Assembly (NCBI RefSeq): GCF_013459645.1
Contig: NZ_CP054863.1
Span: 199,341 to 263,340, forward strand
Origin: Martelella sp. NC20
Lineage (GTDB): Bacteria; Pseudomonadota; Alphaproteobacteria; Rhizobiales; Rhizobiaceae
Length of the DNA stretch: 64,000 nt
Direction: 5' to 3'
Part shown: positions 7,089-15,048 of the stretch, piece by piece
How positions within the stretch are numbered: position 1 is the stretch's first letter
How the letters are laid out: each line of letters opens with the position of its first letter
The notes under the pieces: generated by a model
What the model was told of the DNA's origin: nothing
What the model saw: only the letters and a program-made list of their open reading frames with translations
Database searches by the model: none
Program-made: the position numbers and the translations under genes

Positions 7089-9221
7089 TCATTTGTCGCG
7101 GGTGCCGCGCCAGGTCAGCAGGCGCAGCGCATTGGCTGTAACGAGGACCGTAGCGCCCGTATCGGCGAGAATCGCCATCCAGAGCGTGGTAATGCCGAAT
7201 AGAGTCGTCACGAGGAAGACGGCCTTCAGACCAAGCGCTATGGCGATATTTTGCCAAATATTGCCGAGTGTCGCCTGTGACAACCCGATGAGATCGGCAA
7301 CACCCGTCACCCGGTTTCTGAGCAGCGCGGCATCTGCGGTCTCCAGAGCAACGTCGGTGCCTGCACCCATGGCAACGCCAACGGAAGCGGCTGCGAGCGC
7401 CGGCGCGTCATTGATACCGTCTCCCACCATGGCGATCGGGCCATTAGCTTTGAGGCGACCGATCTCGGCGAGCTTGGCGTCGGGCAACAATTCGGCGCTT
7501 GCCTCAAGGCCAAGATGGGCCGCAATGGCGTCGGCCGTGCGCTTGTTGTCGCCGGTCAGCATCAGTGGCCGCACACCTCGATCTGTCAGCCGCTTCACAC
7601 CTTCGATAGCGTCGTCGCGCGGTTCGTCGCGCAACGCGATCAATCCCTCGATGGTCTTGCCCTTTATAAGCACGACGACCGTCTTGCCCTGGCTCTCCAG
7701 TATGGTGATCGTCTCGGCAATGTTCTCTTCGAGGGCAGCCTGTTCGGCGGCATGACGGGGAGACCCGACCGAAGCGAAGCCGTCCTTCAACCGCGCTGTG
7801 ACCGCTTTGCCGGGTGTGGCAACGCCGCCCCCGAAGGTGACGGGCAGTTCGAGCCCCCGCACTTTTGCCGCCTCCACGATTGCAACCCCGAGAGGATGGC
7901 TGGTGCTGCGCTCGACGGCCGCTGCAATGGCAAGGACGGCGTTCTCGTCCCCATTGATCGGCACAATGTCCGTCACCTGGGGATGGCCACGCGTCAGCGT
8001 TCCTGTCTTGTCGAAGGCAACAGTTACGACCTTACCGAGTATTTCCAGTGCCGCGCCCCCCTTAATCAGCAATCCCTGACGCGCGCCGGCGGCAAGACCC
8101 GAGGCAATAGCCGCCGGCGTGGAAATCACGAGCGCGCAGGGGCAAGCAATCAGCAACGTCGCAAGACCCCGATATACCCATGTCATCCAGTCACCGCCGA
8201 AGGCGAGCGGCGGCACCACGACGATCAGAGCCGCGACGACCATAGCGCCAGGCGTATACCAGCGGCTGAAACGGTCGATCATACGCGCCGTCGGGGCCTT
8301 TGATTCCTGAGCTTCCTCGACCATGTGGATGATGCGGGCAATGGTATTGTCGGCCGCGACATGACTGATCGACACTCGCAACTCGCCATTTGCATTGATG
8401 CTGCCGGCATAGACGTTTGCGCCGGCTTCTTTAAGCACGGGCATGGATTCGCCTGTCACGGGCGCCTCATCGACCTCAGATGCACCATCAATCACCGTGC
8501 CGTCAGACGGCACACGGTCCCCAGGCCGAACAACGACGACATCACCAATAGCCAACTCTTCGGCAGCGACCTGCTCAATGACACCATCACGCTCGCGGAA
8601 CGCGACCCGGGGCACGAGATCGATCAGCGCTTCAATGCCTGCCCGCGCACGGCCTGCCGCCACGGTTTCAAGCAGCTCGCCCACTGCGAACAGGAAGATC
8701 ACGACAGCAGCTTCTTCGGCCTCGCCGATGGCGACCGCGCCGAGTGCCGCGACCGTCATCAACGTCTCGATGGTGAAGGGTGAGCCGGACATCGCACCGG
8801 CGACCGCCCGCCGCGCGAACGGGATAACGCTGATCAGGGCCGCACCTGAATAGAGCCATTGCTCCCAATCCGGCAGGATACGCGCAATGGCGAAGGCAAG
8901 CATGAACAGTGCGCCGGTCAGCAGTACAAGCCGACCCTTGCTGCCTTTCCACCACGCCTCTGTGATGCGCTTCCGAGGCGGCCCCCCCTTCGTCTCAGCC
9001 TGCTCGATCACTGGCGTGTACCCGAGCGCTCGGATCTTTTGCTCAATAGTGCCGAGGGCCGTCCGGTCTTCATCGAGTTGCAATGCTAGCGTCTCGTTGG
9101 CGTAGCTGACATTGATGTCGCTAACGCCCGGCAGGCGTTGCATCGCCGTCTCGATTTTCAATGCGCACGAGGCGCAGTCCATGCCTTCTATACGCAGTCT
9201 GTAAGGGCTCGCTGCCGCCAT
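7089..9221 (-). CDS. cadA: Zn/Cd/Pb-exporting P1B-type ATPase
   Basis: A 710-residue protein. It has an N-terminal heavy-metal domain with GMDCASC (residues 13-19), an actuator TGES motif at 256-259, the membrane metal motif CPC at 360-362, the phosphorylation motif DKTGT at 404-408 and the hinge GDGINDAPAL near 630. The single metal domain and CPC followed by ALVIS fit the Zn2+/Cd2+/Pb2+ ZntA/CadA group. It pumps metal ions out of the cytoplasm using ATP. AGGTGA precedes the ATG. It is the first gene of a seven-gene minus-strand operon and has a MerR-type promoter directly upstream (9253-9283), with the candidate regulator gene at 10610. Confidence 0.95.
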   Translation of the reverse strand: MAAASPYRLRIEGMDCASCALKIETAMQRLPGVSDINVSYANETLALQLDEDRTALGTIEQKIRALGYTPVIEQAETKGGPPRKRITEAWWKGSKGRLVLLTGALFMLAFAIARILPDWEQWLYSGAALISVIPFARRAVAGAMSGSPFTIETLMTVAALGAVAIGEAEEAAVVIFLFAVGELLETVAAGRARAGIEALIDLVPRVAFRERDGVIEQVAAEELAIGDVVVVRPGDRVPSDGTVIDGASEVDEAPVTGESMPVLKEAGANVYAGSINANGELRVSISHVAADNTIARIIHMVEEAQESKAPTARMIDRFSRWYTPGAMVVAALIVVVPPLAFGGDWMTWVYRGLATLLIACPCALVISTPAAIASGLAAGARQGLLIKGGAALEILGKVVTVAFDKTGTLTRGHPQVTDIVPINGDENAVLAIAAAVERSTSHPLGVAIVEAAKVRGLELPVTFGGGVATPGKAVTARLKDGFASVGSPRHAAEQAALEENIAETITILESQGKTVVVLIKGKTIEGLIALRDEPRDDAIEGVKRLTDRGVRPLMLTGDNKRTADAIAAHLGLEASAELLPDAKLAEIGRLKANGPIAMVGDGINDAPALAAASVGVAMGAGTDVALETADAALLRNRVTGVADLIGLSQATLGNIWQNIAIALGLKAVFLVTTLFGITTLWMAILADTGATVLVTANALRLLTWRGTRDK

Positions 9222-9252
9222 GGTGTCACCTCGATGGTTTAATGTGACACCG

Positions 9253-9283
9253 CAGATAGACCCTGTAGCAACTATAGGGTCAA
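9253..9283 (-). promoter_or_regulatory. MerR-type metal-responsive promoter of the cadA operon
   Basis: On the minus strand TTGACC (9283-9278) and TATCTG (9258-9253) are separated by exactly 19 bases, the overlong spacer typical of MerR-controlled promoters. The spacer region holds the dyad GACCCT...AGGGTC (9259-9282). The same dyad occurs before dsbB and merR. MerR proteins untwist this spacer on binding metal. It starts the operon from cadA to the monooxygenase. Confidence 0.85.
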
Positions 9284-9356
9284 GAGTGGACTTCGTTTAT
9301 TTGATTTCGCGCTGCGATCCACGTGCAAATTCGCGGTACAACTTCATTAAGGAGCC

Positions 9357-9388
9357 TTGACCCTGTAGTGGGTACAGGGTGCAGAAAT
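9357..9388 (+). promoter_or_regulatory. MerR-type promoter/operator before dsbB
   Basis: TTGACC at 9357-9362 is followed by the dyad ACCCTGTAGTGGGTACAGGGT, here given in two parts: arms ACCCTGTA and TACAGGGT around GTGGG (9360-9380). A 19-20 base spacing leads to a weak -10 candidate (CAGAAA or AGAAAT, 9382-9388). The dyad is the same type as the cadA and merR dyads, so the dsbB-dsbA pair probably answers to the same metal sensor. Confidence 0.75.
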
Positions 9389-9442
9389 AGTTGAATGCAA
9401 AGGTAAATGGAGCGAAGCGAAACGATGGCGAAAGGGAGTGCT

Positions 9443-9883
9443 ATGACCACCGGGGCGGGCACGACTGCAAATACCTGGGCGTTCGTCTTCTCGGCATGGC
9501 TCATTGCGCTTGCCGCCTCGCTCAGCGCTCTCTTCATTGGTGAGGTCATGGGACAGACGCCGTGCAATCTGTGCTGGCATCAGCGCGCTTTCATGTTTCC
9601 GCTGGCGGTCATTCTGGCTGTCGCTAGCTTTCGAGGTGATGCCAGCGTTTCCCGGTACGGACTTCCACTGGCTGCCCTAGGTGCCGCCATCGCTGCATTC
9701 CACTCCCTCCTTTATGCGAGGATCCTTCCAGCAGCCATCGAGCCTTGTACACAAGACGGCCCGTCATGTTCTGGCGTCGAGATGACGGTCCTTGGCATTT
9801 TGCCGCTCCCTTACCTATCGCTCGCCGCCTTTGGGAGCATCGCTCTTCTTCTCGTTCTCGCGCACCGGAGACGTTCAACATGA
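9443..9883 (+). CDS. dsbB: DsbB-type disulfide-bond oxidase membrane protein
   Basis: The product is 146 residues from ATG 9443 (AAAGGGAG 4 bases upstream; in-frame ATG 9425 and an earlier one at 9407 are alternatives). It has four membrane segments, the quinone-side PCNLCWHQR motif near residue 45 and a second periplasmic cysteine pair (PCTQDGPSC). DsbB reoxidises DsbA with quinone in the inner membrane. The following gene encodes a DsbA-like protein and overlaps by 4 bases (ATGA), so the pair forms a small oxidative folding module. Its promoter carries the same metal operator as cadA. Confidence 0.88.
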   Translation: MTTGAGTTANTWAFVFSAWLIALAASLSALFIGEVMGQTPCNLCWHQRAFMFPLAVILAVASFRGDASVSRYGLPLAALGAAIAAFHSLLYARILPAAIEPCTQDGPSCSGVEMTVLGILPLPYLSLAAFGSIALLLVLAHRRRST

Positions 9884-10539
9884 CCAGACGGTCCATCGTA
9901 CTTCTCACTGGCCTTGTCGCACTGATTGTCTTTGCAGGCGGTGCCTTTATCTACGACCGGTACGGCGGCCTCTCGGCACAGCCCGTTGCACCGGCGCAAG
10001 GTGATGCGTTGGTCAGGGCGCATTCACCCGTAATCGGCCCAGCGGATGCGCCGGTGACGATCGTGGAATTCTTTGATCCGTCCTGCGAGGCGTGCCGAGC
10101 TTTCTATCCAGCCGTTAAGCAGATCATGGCGAATTTCCCTGCCGAGACGCGCCTGGTCATCCGATACGCGCCCTTCCATGACGGATCTGACGAAGCCGTC
10201 AGGATTCTGGAAACAGCCCGTCTTCAGGACAGATACGAACCGATACTGGAAGCCCTGCTGGCGCGACAGCCGGAATGGGCCGTGCATGGTGCACCCGATC
10301 TCGAGAAAGCCTGGGAAATCGTGGCGGCGGCTGGGTTGGATGTTGAGCAGGCACGGCGTGAGATGTCCTCGGCCGAGATTGACGCCGTTCTTGAGCAGGA
10401 TATGGCCGATGTTCAGAGCAATAATGTGCGCCAGACACCGACCTTTTTCGTGAATGGCAGGCCGCTGGAATCCTTCGGACCGCAGCAACTCCACGACCTG
10501 GTGCGTGAAGAGGTGGAGAGCGCCAGAGCGGCGCACTAG
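9880..10539 (+). CDS. DsbA-family periplasmic thioredoxin-fold oxidoreductase
   Basis: From ATG 9880, which overlaps the dsbB stop, the product has 219 residues: an N-terminal membrane anchor or signal (residues 4-25), then a thioredoxin fold with active site FDPSCEACRAFYP (CEAC) and the cis-Pro loop RQTPTFFVNGRP near the C-terminus. A helical insert between them is typical of the DsbA/DsbG/Com1 group. It would introduce or shuffle disulfides in the periplasm, with DsbB as electron acceptor. An open frame extends upstream to 9745 but that part lies inside dsbB. Placement in a metal regulon is unusual. Confidence 0.9.
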   Translation: MTRRSIVLLTGLVALIVFAGGAFIYDRYGGLSAQPVAPAQGDALVRAHSPVIGPADAPVTIVEFFDPSCEACRAFYPAVKQIMANFPAETRLVIRYAPFHDGSDEAVRILETARLQDRYEPILEALLARQPEWAVHGAPDLEKAWEIVAAAGLDVEQARREMSSAEIDAVLEQDMADVQSNNVRQTPTFFVNGRPLESFGPQQLHDLVREEVESARAAH

Positions 10540-10579
10540 GCGAGCCATCGAGATCGACAAACGTCCAAATAGAACCTAC

Positions 10580-10610
10580 ATGACCCTGTATACGCTATAG
10601 GGTCATAAAA
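10580..10610 (+). promoter_or_regulatory. MerR-type autoregulatory operator/promoter overlapping merR start
   Basis: TGACCCTGTA...TATAGGGTCA forms a dyad at 10581-10605 of the same sequence type as at 9259 and 9357. It ends 4 bases before the ATG at 10610. A -10 candidate 19 bases after ATGACC (10580-10585) would start at 10605 and abut the ATG, so a plus-strand transcript from it would be leaderless or nearly so. Confidence 0.75.
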
Positions 10611-11014
10611 TGAACTCTTCAATTCTGACGATCGGTCATCTTGCAAGGCAAACCGGTACCAAGGTCGAAACGATCCGCTTTTACGAGAAGAACGGTCTAC
10701 TGCCCGAGCCCTCGCGTACCGAAGGCAATTATCGGGCGTACGAGCCAGACCATCTGAACCGGCTGAGCTTTATCCGCCGGGCACGTGACCTGGGCTTCTC
10801 GCTCGACCAGATCAGAGCGCTTCTCACGCTATCCGACAATCGCGGACAATCCTGCGCAGCAGTTGATGCCATCGCTAGCGAACATCGTGCAGAGGTCGAA
10901 AAGAAGATCACTGATCTCATGGCGCTCAAGGCCGAACTCGACAGAATGATCGACCAGTGCGAGTGCGGCATCGTCGACGATTGCCGGATCATTGAAACCC
11001 TGTCGCCGAAATGA
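10610..11014 (+). CDS. MerR-family metal-responsive regulator (CadR/PbrR/ZntR type)
   Basis: A 134-residue protein with the N-terminal MerR winged helix (ILTIGHLARQTGTKVETIRF then YEKNGLLPEP), the long dimerisation helix and a C-terminal metal loop with CECGIVDDC; another Cys (SCAAVDAI) lies at the start of the dimer helix. That Cys pattern is the one used by Cd/Pb/Zn sensors. In the absence of metal it should hold the overlong promoters closed, and with metal activate them. Three matching dyads flank its own gene, dsbB and cadA. No Shine-Dalgarno is visible and the operator runs almost to the ATG. Confidence 0.93.
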   Translation: MNSSILTIGHLARQTGTKVETIRFYEKNGLLPEPSRTEGNYRAYEPDHLNRLSFIRRARDLGFSLDQIRALLTLSDNRGQSCAAVDAIASEHRAEVEKKITDLMALKAELDRMIDQCECGIVDDCRIIETLSPK

Positions 11015-11156
11015 TCGGAGGTCCATGCAGCTTTGCCGACGATCCATGTCTTGATCGACTGCAATTGGTAGGTCGTTCGACATCTTCCGCTTGGAAGGGT
11101 TGGCTGCTGAAAGCGGCCTTTCCGCTTTCCACCCCATGGAGGTCATCGGATCCAAG

Positions 11157-11756
11157 TCATGCCAAGGCCTCATGGGCTTCCCGCTGACGATATTCGGCAA
11201 CGATTCTTGAGACGGTTGGCTCGCTCACGTCATAGAGCCGCGCCATCTCGGCGCCGGACTTGCGCCCCGCAACAACGGATTCGGCGATCTCACGCCGTTT
11301 CTTATCGTCAAGTTTGCGCCGCCGACCACCGAGCCGCCCTTCCAACCGCGCCTGCGCTAGCCCTGCGCTAGTCCGCTCGCGGATCATGGCGCGCTCGAAC
11401 TCGGCGAATGAGCCGACCATCTGCATCATCATGCGGCCTGCCGGTGTCGTCGTGTCGATCGCTTCGGTCAGCGACCGGAAGCCGGCCCCCGCCGCTTCGA
11501 TCTTTTCCATCAAGTGCAGCAGGTCTTTCAGGCTTCGCGAAAGCCGGTCGAGCTTCCAGACAACAACGACATCGCCATCCCGTAGCTGGCCGATCATCTC
11601 CTGGAGCCTCGGCCGGTCCCATCGCCCGCCGCTGGCGGATTCTTCGAAGACGCGTTTACAACCCGCTGCCGTCAGCGCGCGCAACTGTGCTGCGTTCGAC
11701 TGGTCGTCCCCCTTCGACACGCGAGCATAGCCGATCAAATAAGGTGCGGTGCTCAA
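11157..11756 (-). CDS. tnpR: Serine resolvase of the Tn3-family transposon
   Basis: A 199-residue serine recombinase. Residues 8-14 read IGYARVS with catalytic Ser14 and Arg12; further active-site arginines sit in VVWKLDRLSRSLKDL and FERAMIRERT; the C-terminus has a helix-turn-helix (GAEMARLYDVSEPTVSRIVA). It resolves the cointegrate made during replicative transposition by recombining two res sites. It is divergent from tnpA with a 129-base gap that should hold res. An intact length and complete motifs suggest it is functional. Confidence 0.93.
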   Translation of the reverse strand: MSTAPYLIGYARVSKGDDQSNAAQLRALTAAGCKRVFEESASGGRWDRPRLQEMIGQLRDGDVVVVWKLDRLSRSLKDLLHLMEKIEAAGAGFRSLTEAIDTTTPAGRMMMQMVGSFAEFERAMIRERTSAGLAQARLEGRLGGRRRKLDDKKRREIAESVVAGRKSGAEMARLYDVSEPTVSRIVAEYRQREAHEALA

Positions 11757-11885
11757 TTCGATCCTTTCACAAACGGCCGTCTACGGAAGCAGGATGACCA
11801 TGACCGCAAATCAAGGCTCAATGCCTTTCACAATCCTCTTGCAAAACTGTATCAAAAGGCAAGTGATTTTTGAAAGGGATAACCG
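11757..11885. other. tnpR-tnpA intergenic region, presumed res site
   Basis: This 129-base gap separates the divergent resolvase and transposase genes. In Tn3-family elements with divergent tnpR and tnpA the res recombination site and both promoters lie here. AT-rich stretches and a repeated CCTTTCACAA/CCTTTTGATA-like element are visible on both strands, but I cannot define the three resolvase binding subsites by eye. Confidence 0.5.
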
Positions 11886-14849
11886 ATGCCAGCACGCATT
11901 TACATGACCGGCCCTCAGCGCGACGCTTTGTTGGCGCTGCCCGAAGACGAGACGACGGTCGTCCGCCATCACAGTCTGGACGTAAACGACCTAGCTGCCA
12001 TCAACAGCGCCCGCACGCCTGAGACCCGGCTTGGCTATGCTTTGCAGCTTTGCTGTCTGCGTTATCCGGGGAGGCATCTCCGACGCGGCGAATTGCTGCC
12101 CGCTGTCATGCTCGACCATATCGCTGAGCAGATCGGGATCGATGCAGAAGTGATCGGCGGTTTCGCACGACGGACGCCCACACGCTACGATCAGCTTCTC
12201 GCGATCAAGGCGCGTTTCGGGTTCACCGACCTCACCAAGCCGATGCGCGCAACGCTTCGAGCGTGGCTGGAAGCCGAAGCTGTCGGCCTGACCAACGGAC
12301 GCGTCTTGTTGGGCAACTTCCTCGACGAACTGCGCTTCCGTAAGATAGTCATTTCCGGAATCACCGTGGTCGAGCGCATGGCCGCCGAAGCGATGCACGC
12401 GGCCGAAAACCGGATCATCGCCGACATCGACAATCGTCTCGATCCGGCCACCCATAGCCGACTTGACGCGCTTATCGCCGAGAAAACGCACGATAGGCAA
12501 AGCCGATTTTCCTGGCTACGGGAACCCACCCCGCGCGTCGCCTCTGCCTCGCTCGTCGGTATTCTTGACAAGATCGCACTGGTTCGCGGCATCAGGACGC
12601 CCGCCATCGATAGACGATACGAACCCCGAATGGAGCAATTTGCGCGCGAAGGGGTCCGCTACACCGCGCAGGCATTCCAGCAGATGGGGTCGGCGCGGCG
12701 GCATGTTATTCTTGTGGCGACGCTGCGCGAGTTTGAGGCCACGCTGACTGACACAGCTATCGGTATGTTCGACTCGCTCATCGGGCGAGCGCATCTGCGT
12801 GCCCGCAAACGCCTTGAACAGACGGTTGCCGCTTCTGCCGACCAGGGCCGCGACCGATTAATCCGTGTCGCCGACGTGCTTGAGGCGGTCAGCAAAGCCG
12901 CACGCGCCGGCGGCGATATTGCAGCAGCGGTCGCAGCGGTCGCCTCGCTCGATACGATCGATGCCGACGCTGCTCTTCTCCGGCGAACCACGAGGCCGGG
13001 ACGAGATAATGCCATCAGTGAAATCGGGCCAGAATATCGGACGTTCAAGCGGGCGGGGCCGCGCTTCCTGAAAGCGTTCACGTTCGAGGGTCGCAAGGGT
13101 ACCGCGCCGCTCCGTGCAGCGATGGCGATCCTGGCCGAACTCGATGGCGACTGGCGCACGGCGCTCCCTGATGGCTTGCCGCTCGGGCATATCGAGCGGC
13201 GATGGCAGCGCTATGTCGTCACGGACGACAAGATCGACCGAACCCATTGGGAGCTGGCGACCTATTCCGCGTTGGCTGGAGCACTGGCGGCGGGCGACAT
13301 CTGGGTGCCAACCTCCCGACTGCACCGCTCTCTGGAAACGCTGCTTTCACCGAGTACGGATCCGGTCCCGGCACAGGTCTCCGATATTCCTGATCCTCAT
13401 GTGTGGCTCGATGCCCGCGCGGCCGAACTGGATACTGCGCTGCTCAAGGTATCAGGGGGGCTGACCAGCGGCGATCCCGCGCTGTTTTCCGGTGACCGAC
13501 TGCGGTTTCCGAAAGAGCCGAAAACCGATCTTGCCGAACGCGACGATGGCAGACAGTTCGTCCGGACCTGCTACAATCTCGTGCCGACGACGCGCATCAC
13601 CGATGTTTTGTCTCAGGTCGAACGTTGGACCGGTTTCACCAGCCATTTCGGTCATGTCTCGACCGGGTTGCCGCCCAGCGATGAACGATCCTTTCTCGCA
13701 GCTATGATTGCGGAAGCGACGAACCTCGGCCTGTCACGGATGGCTGAGGTCTGCGGCGTGGCATCGCGGCGCACGCTCCTGCGCATGCAGACGTGGCACA
13801 TGCGTGAAGAGACGTTTCGCGCCGCGCTCGGCTGTCTGACCGACGCCATACAGGCCGAACCAATGGCGGCCTGGTTCGGTGAGGGCTGGCGCGCCTCTGC
13901 CGATGGGCAGGCTTATTATCTTGGTGGCGCCGGGGAGGCTGGCGGTCAGGTCAACGCGCATTACGGCCGCGACCCGATCGTCAAAATCTACACCACCATC
14001 ACCGACCGCTACGCACCGCTCCATCAAACCGTGATCGCGGGCACTGCCGGCGAAGCGATCCATGCCCTCGACGGCATTCTCGGCCACGAAAGCAACGCCA
14101 ACCTTTCCGCGCTGCACGTCGATGGCGGCGGCGTCTCCGATATCGTGTTTGCGGTCATGGACCTGCTCGGGCTTGATTTTGAGCCACGTATTCCGCGCCT
14201 CTCCGATCGCCGCCTCTATTCCTTCGAGCCGCCCAAGCGTTACGGACGCCTCGCGCCGCTGTTCGGGAACAGGCTCAACCGCGATCTGATCGTCAATCAC
14301 TGGCCCGACATTCATCGCGTCATTAGGGCGATGCGCGACCGAACCATCACCCCATCGCTGATCCTGAAAAAGCTCTCAGCCTACCGGCAACAAAACAGCC
14401 TTGCCGCTGCCCTTCGCGAGGTCGGCCGTATCGAGCGCACACTCTTCACATTGCGATGGTTCAAGGATCCGGCGCTTCGCCAGCTTGTCACGGGTGAACT
14501 CAATAAGGGCGAAGCGCGAAACAGTCTGGCGCGCGCGGTTGCGTTCCACCGGCTCGGCCGCTTCCGGGATCGCGGTATCGAAAATCAGCAAATGCGAGCG
14601 GCAGCACTCAATCTCGTCACCGCCGCAATCATCCTGTTCAACTGCCGCTATCTCGACCGCGCCGTGAGTGAACTTGGAAGTCGCGGAGTGAAAATTGATC
14701 CCGCTCTACTCTCGCAGCTTTCACCTTTGGGCTGGGACCGGATCAACCTCACCGGCGATTATGTCTGGTCAGACGGCATTGAACTCGATGCCGACGGACT
14801 CATGCCCCTTCGAATCCCCGATAGCTACCGTGAATCTATGTCCCGATAA
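11886..14849 (+). CDS. tnpA: Tn3-family transposase
   Basis: A 987-residue protein with the length and sequence of Tn3-family TnpA: an N-terminal DUF4158-like region, then the C-terminal DDE domain (around residues 590-960), with landmarks such as ADGQAYYLG, KIYTTITDRYAPLHQTVI, HVDGGGVSDIVFAVMDLLG and QQNSLAAALREVGRIERTLF. It catalyses replicative transposition from the 37-bp repeats. The AAGGGAT sequence 5 bases upstream is its ribosome site. The last codons (SYRESMSR) lie inside the right inverted repeat, so gene end and transposon end overlap. Confidence 0.96.
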   Translation: MPARIYMTGPQRDALLALPEDETTVVRHHSLDVNDLAAINSARTPETRLGYALQLCCLRYPGRHLRRGELLPAVMLDHIAEQIGIDAEVIGGFARRTPTRYDQLLAIKARFGFTDLTKPMRATLRAWLEAEAVGLTNGRVLLGNFLDELRFRKIVISGITVVERMAAEAMHAAENRIIADIDNRLDPATHSRLDALIAEKTHDRQSRFSWLREPTPRVASASLVGILDKIALVRGIRTPAIDRRYEPRMEQFAREGVRYTAQAFQQMGSARRHVILVATLREFEATLTDTAIGMFDSLIGRAHLRARKRLEQTVAASADQGRDRLIRVADVLEAVSKAARAGGDIAAAVAAVASLDTIDADAALLRRTTRPGRDNAISEIGPEYRTFKRAGPRFLKAFTFEGRKGTAPLRAAMAILAELDGDWRTALPDGLPLGHIERRWQRYVVTDDKIDRTHWELATYSALAGALAAGDIWVPTSRLHRSLETLLSPSTDPVPAQVSDIPDPHVWLDARAAELDTALLKVSGGLTSGDPALFSGDRLRFPKEPKTDLAERDDGRQFVRTCYNLVPTTRITDVLSQVERWTGFTSHFGHVSTGLPPSDERSFLAAMIAEATNLGLSRMAEVCGVASRRTLLRMQTWHMREETFRAALGCLTDAIQAEPMAAWFGEGWRASADGQAYYLGGAGEAGGQVNAHYGRDPIVKIYTTITDRYAPLHQTVIAGTAGEAIHALDGILGHESNANLSALHVDGGGVSDIVFAVMDLLGLDFEPRIPRLSDRRLYSFEPPKRYGRLAPLFGNRLNRDLIVNHWPDIHRVIRAMRDRTITPSLILKKLSAYRQQNSLAAALREVGRIERTLFTLRWFKDPALRQLVTGELNKGEARNSLARAVAFHRLGRFRDRGIENQQMRAAALNLVTAAIILFNCRYLDRAVSELGSRGVKIDPALLSQLSPLGWDRINLTGDYVWSDGIELDADGLMPLRIPDSYRESMSR

Positions 14850-14861
14850 TGCACAGAGGCC
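14825..14861 (-). repeat. Right terminal inverted repeat of Tn3-family transposon
   Basis: The reverse complement of this segment matches 2794-2830 at 35 of 37 positions. It includes the end of tnpA and 12 bases beyond its stop. Confidence 0.9.
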
Positions 14862-15048
14862 GGTTTGGCTTTGACCGCAGTGTCAATCGGCTTGGCTCCG
14901 GGAACACGACATACGATCATTTTTTTCAACGTTAATACGCCGATCGGCGTCGAACGCTCATGCCGAACTAAAGATTTTGCCGCAAAAATGCCGCATTTCG
15001 CAGTGTGCCCCTTGACCTCGCAGCCGGGTTTTCCCAAAAATCTGCGCC

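Larger units (their letters stand above)
2794..14861. mobile_element. Tn3-family transposon (~12.07 kb) with metal/copper/thiol-redox cargo
   Basis: The element is bounded by 37-bp inverted repeats at 2794-2830 and 14825-14861 (35 of 37 positions identical, mismatches at repeat positions 5 and 17). Inside are a serine resolvase (11157-11756), a full-length Tn3-type transposase (11886-14849) whose last codons lie inside the right repeat, and ten cargo genes. The 5-bp flanks differ (GAGCT on the left, GGTTT on the right), so no target duplication is visible; the element may have rearranged at one side since insertion. Cargo and transposition genes are arranged with cargo at the left and mobility genes at the right. 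The repeat match is seen directly; the unit status is inferred. Confidence 0.85.

Noticed and set aside
9745..9879. Upstream extension of the DsbA-like frame
   Set aside because: It lies inside dsbB; the ATG at 9880 gives a normal signal anchor and a typical ATGA overlap.
2789..14866. 5-bp target duplication of the Tn3 element
   Set aside because: Flanks GAGCT and GGTTT differ, and shifting the boundaries by up to five bases gave no match either.
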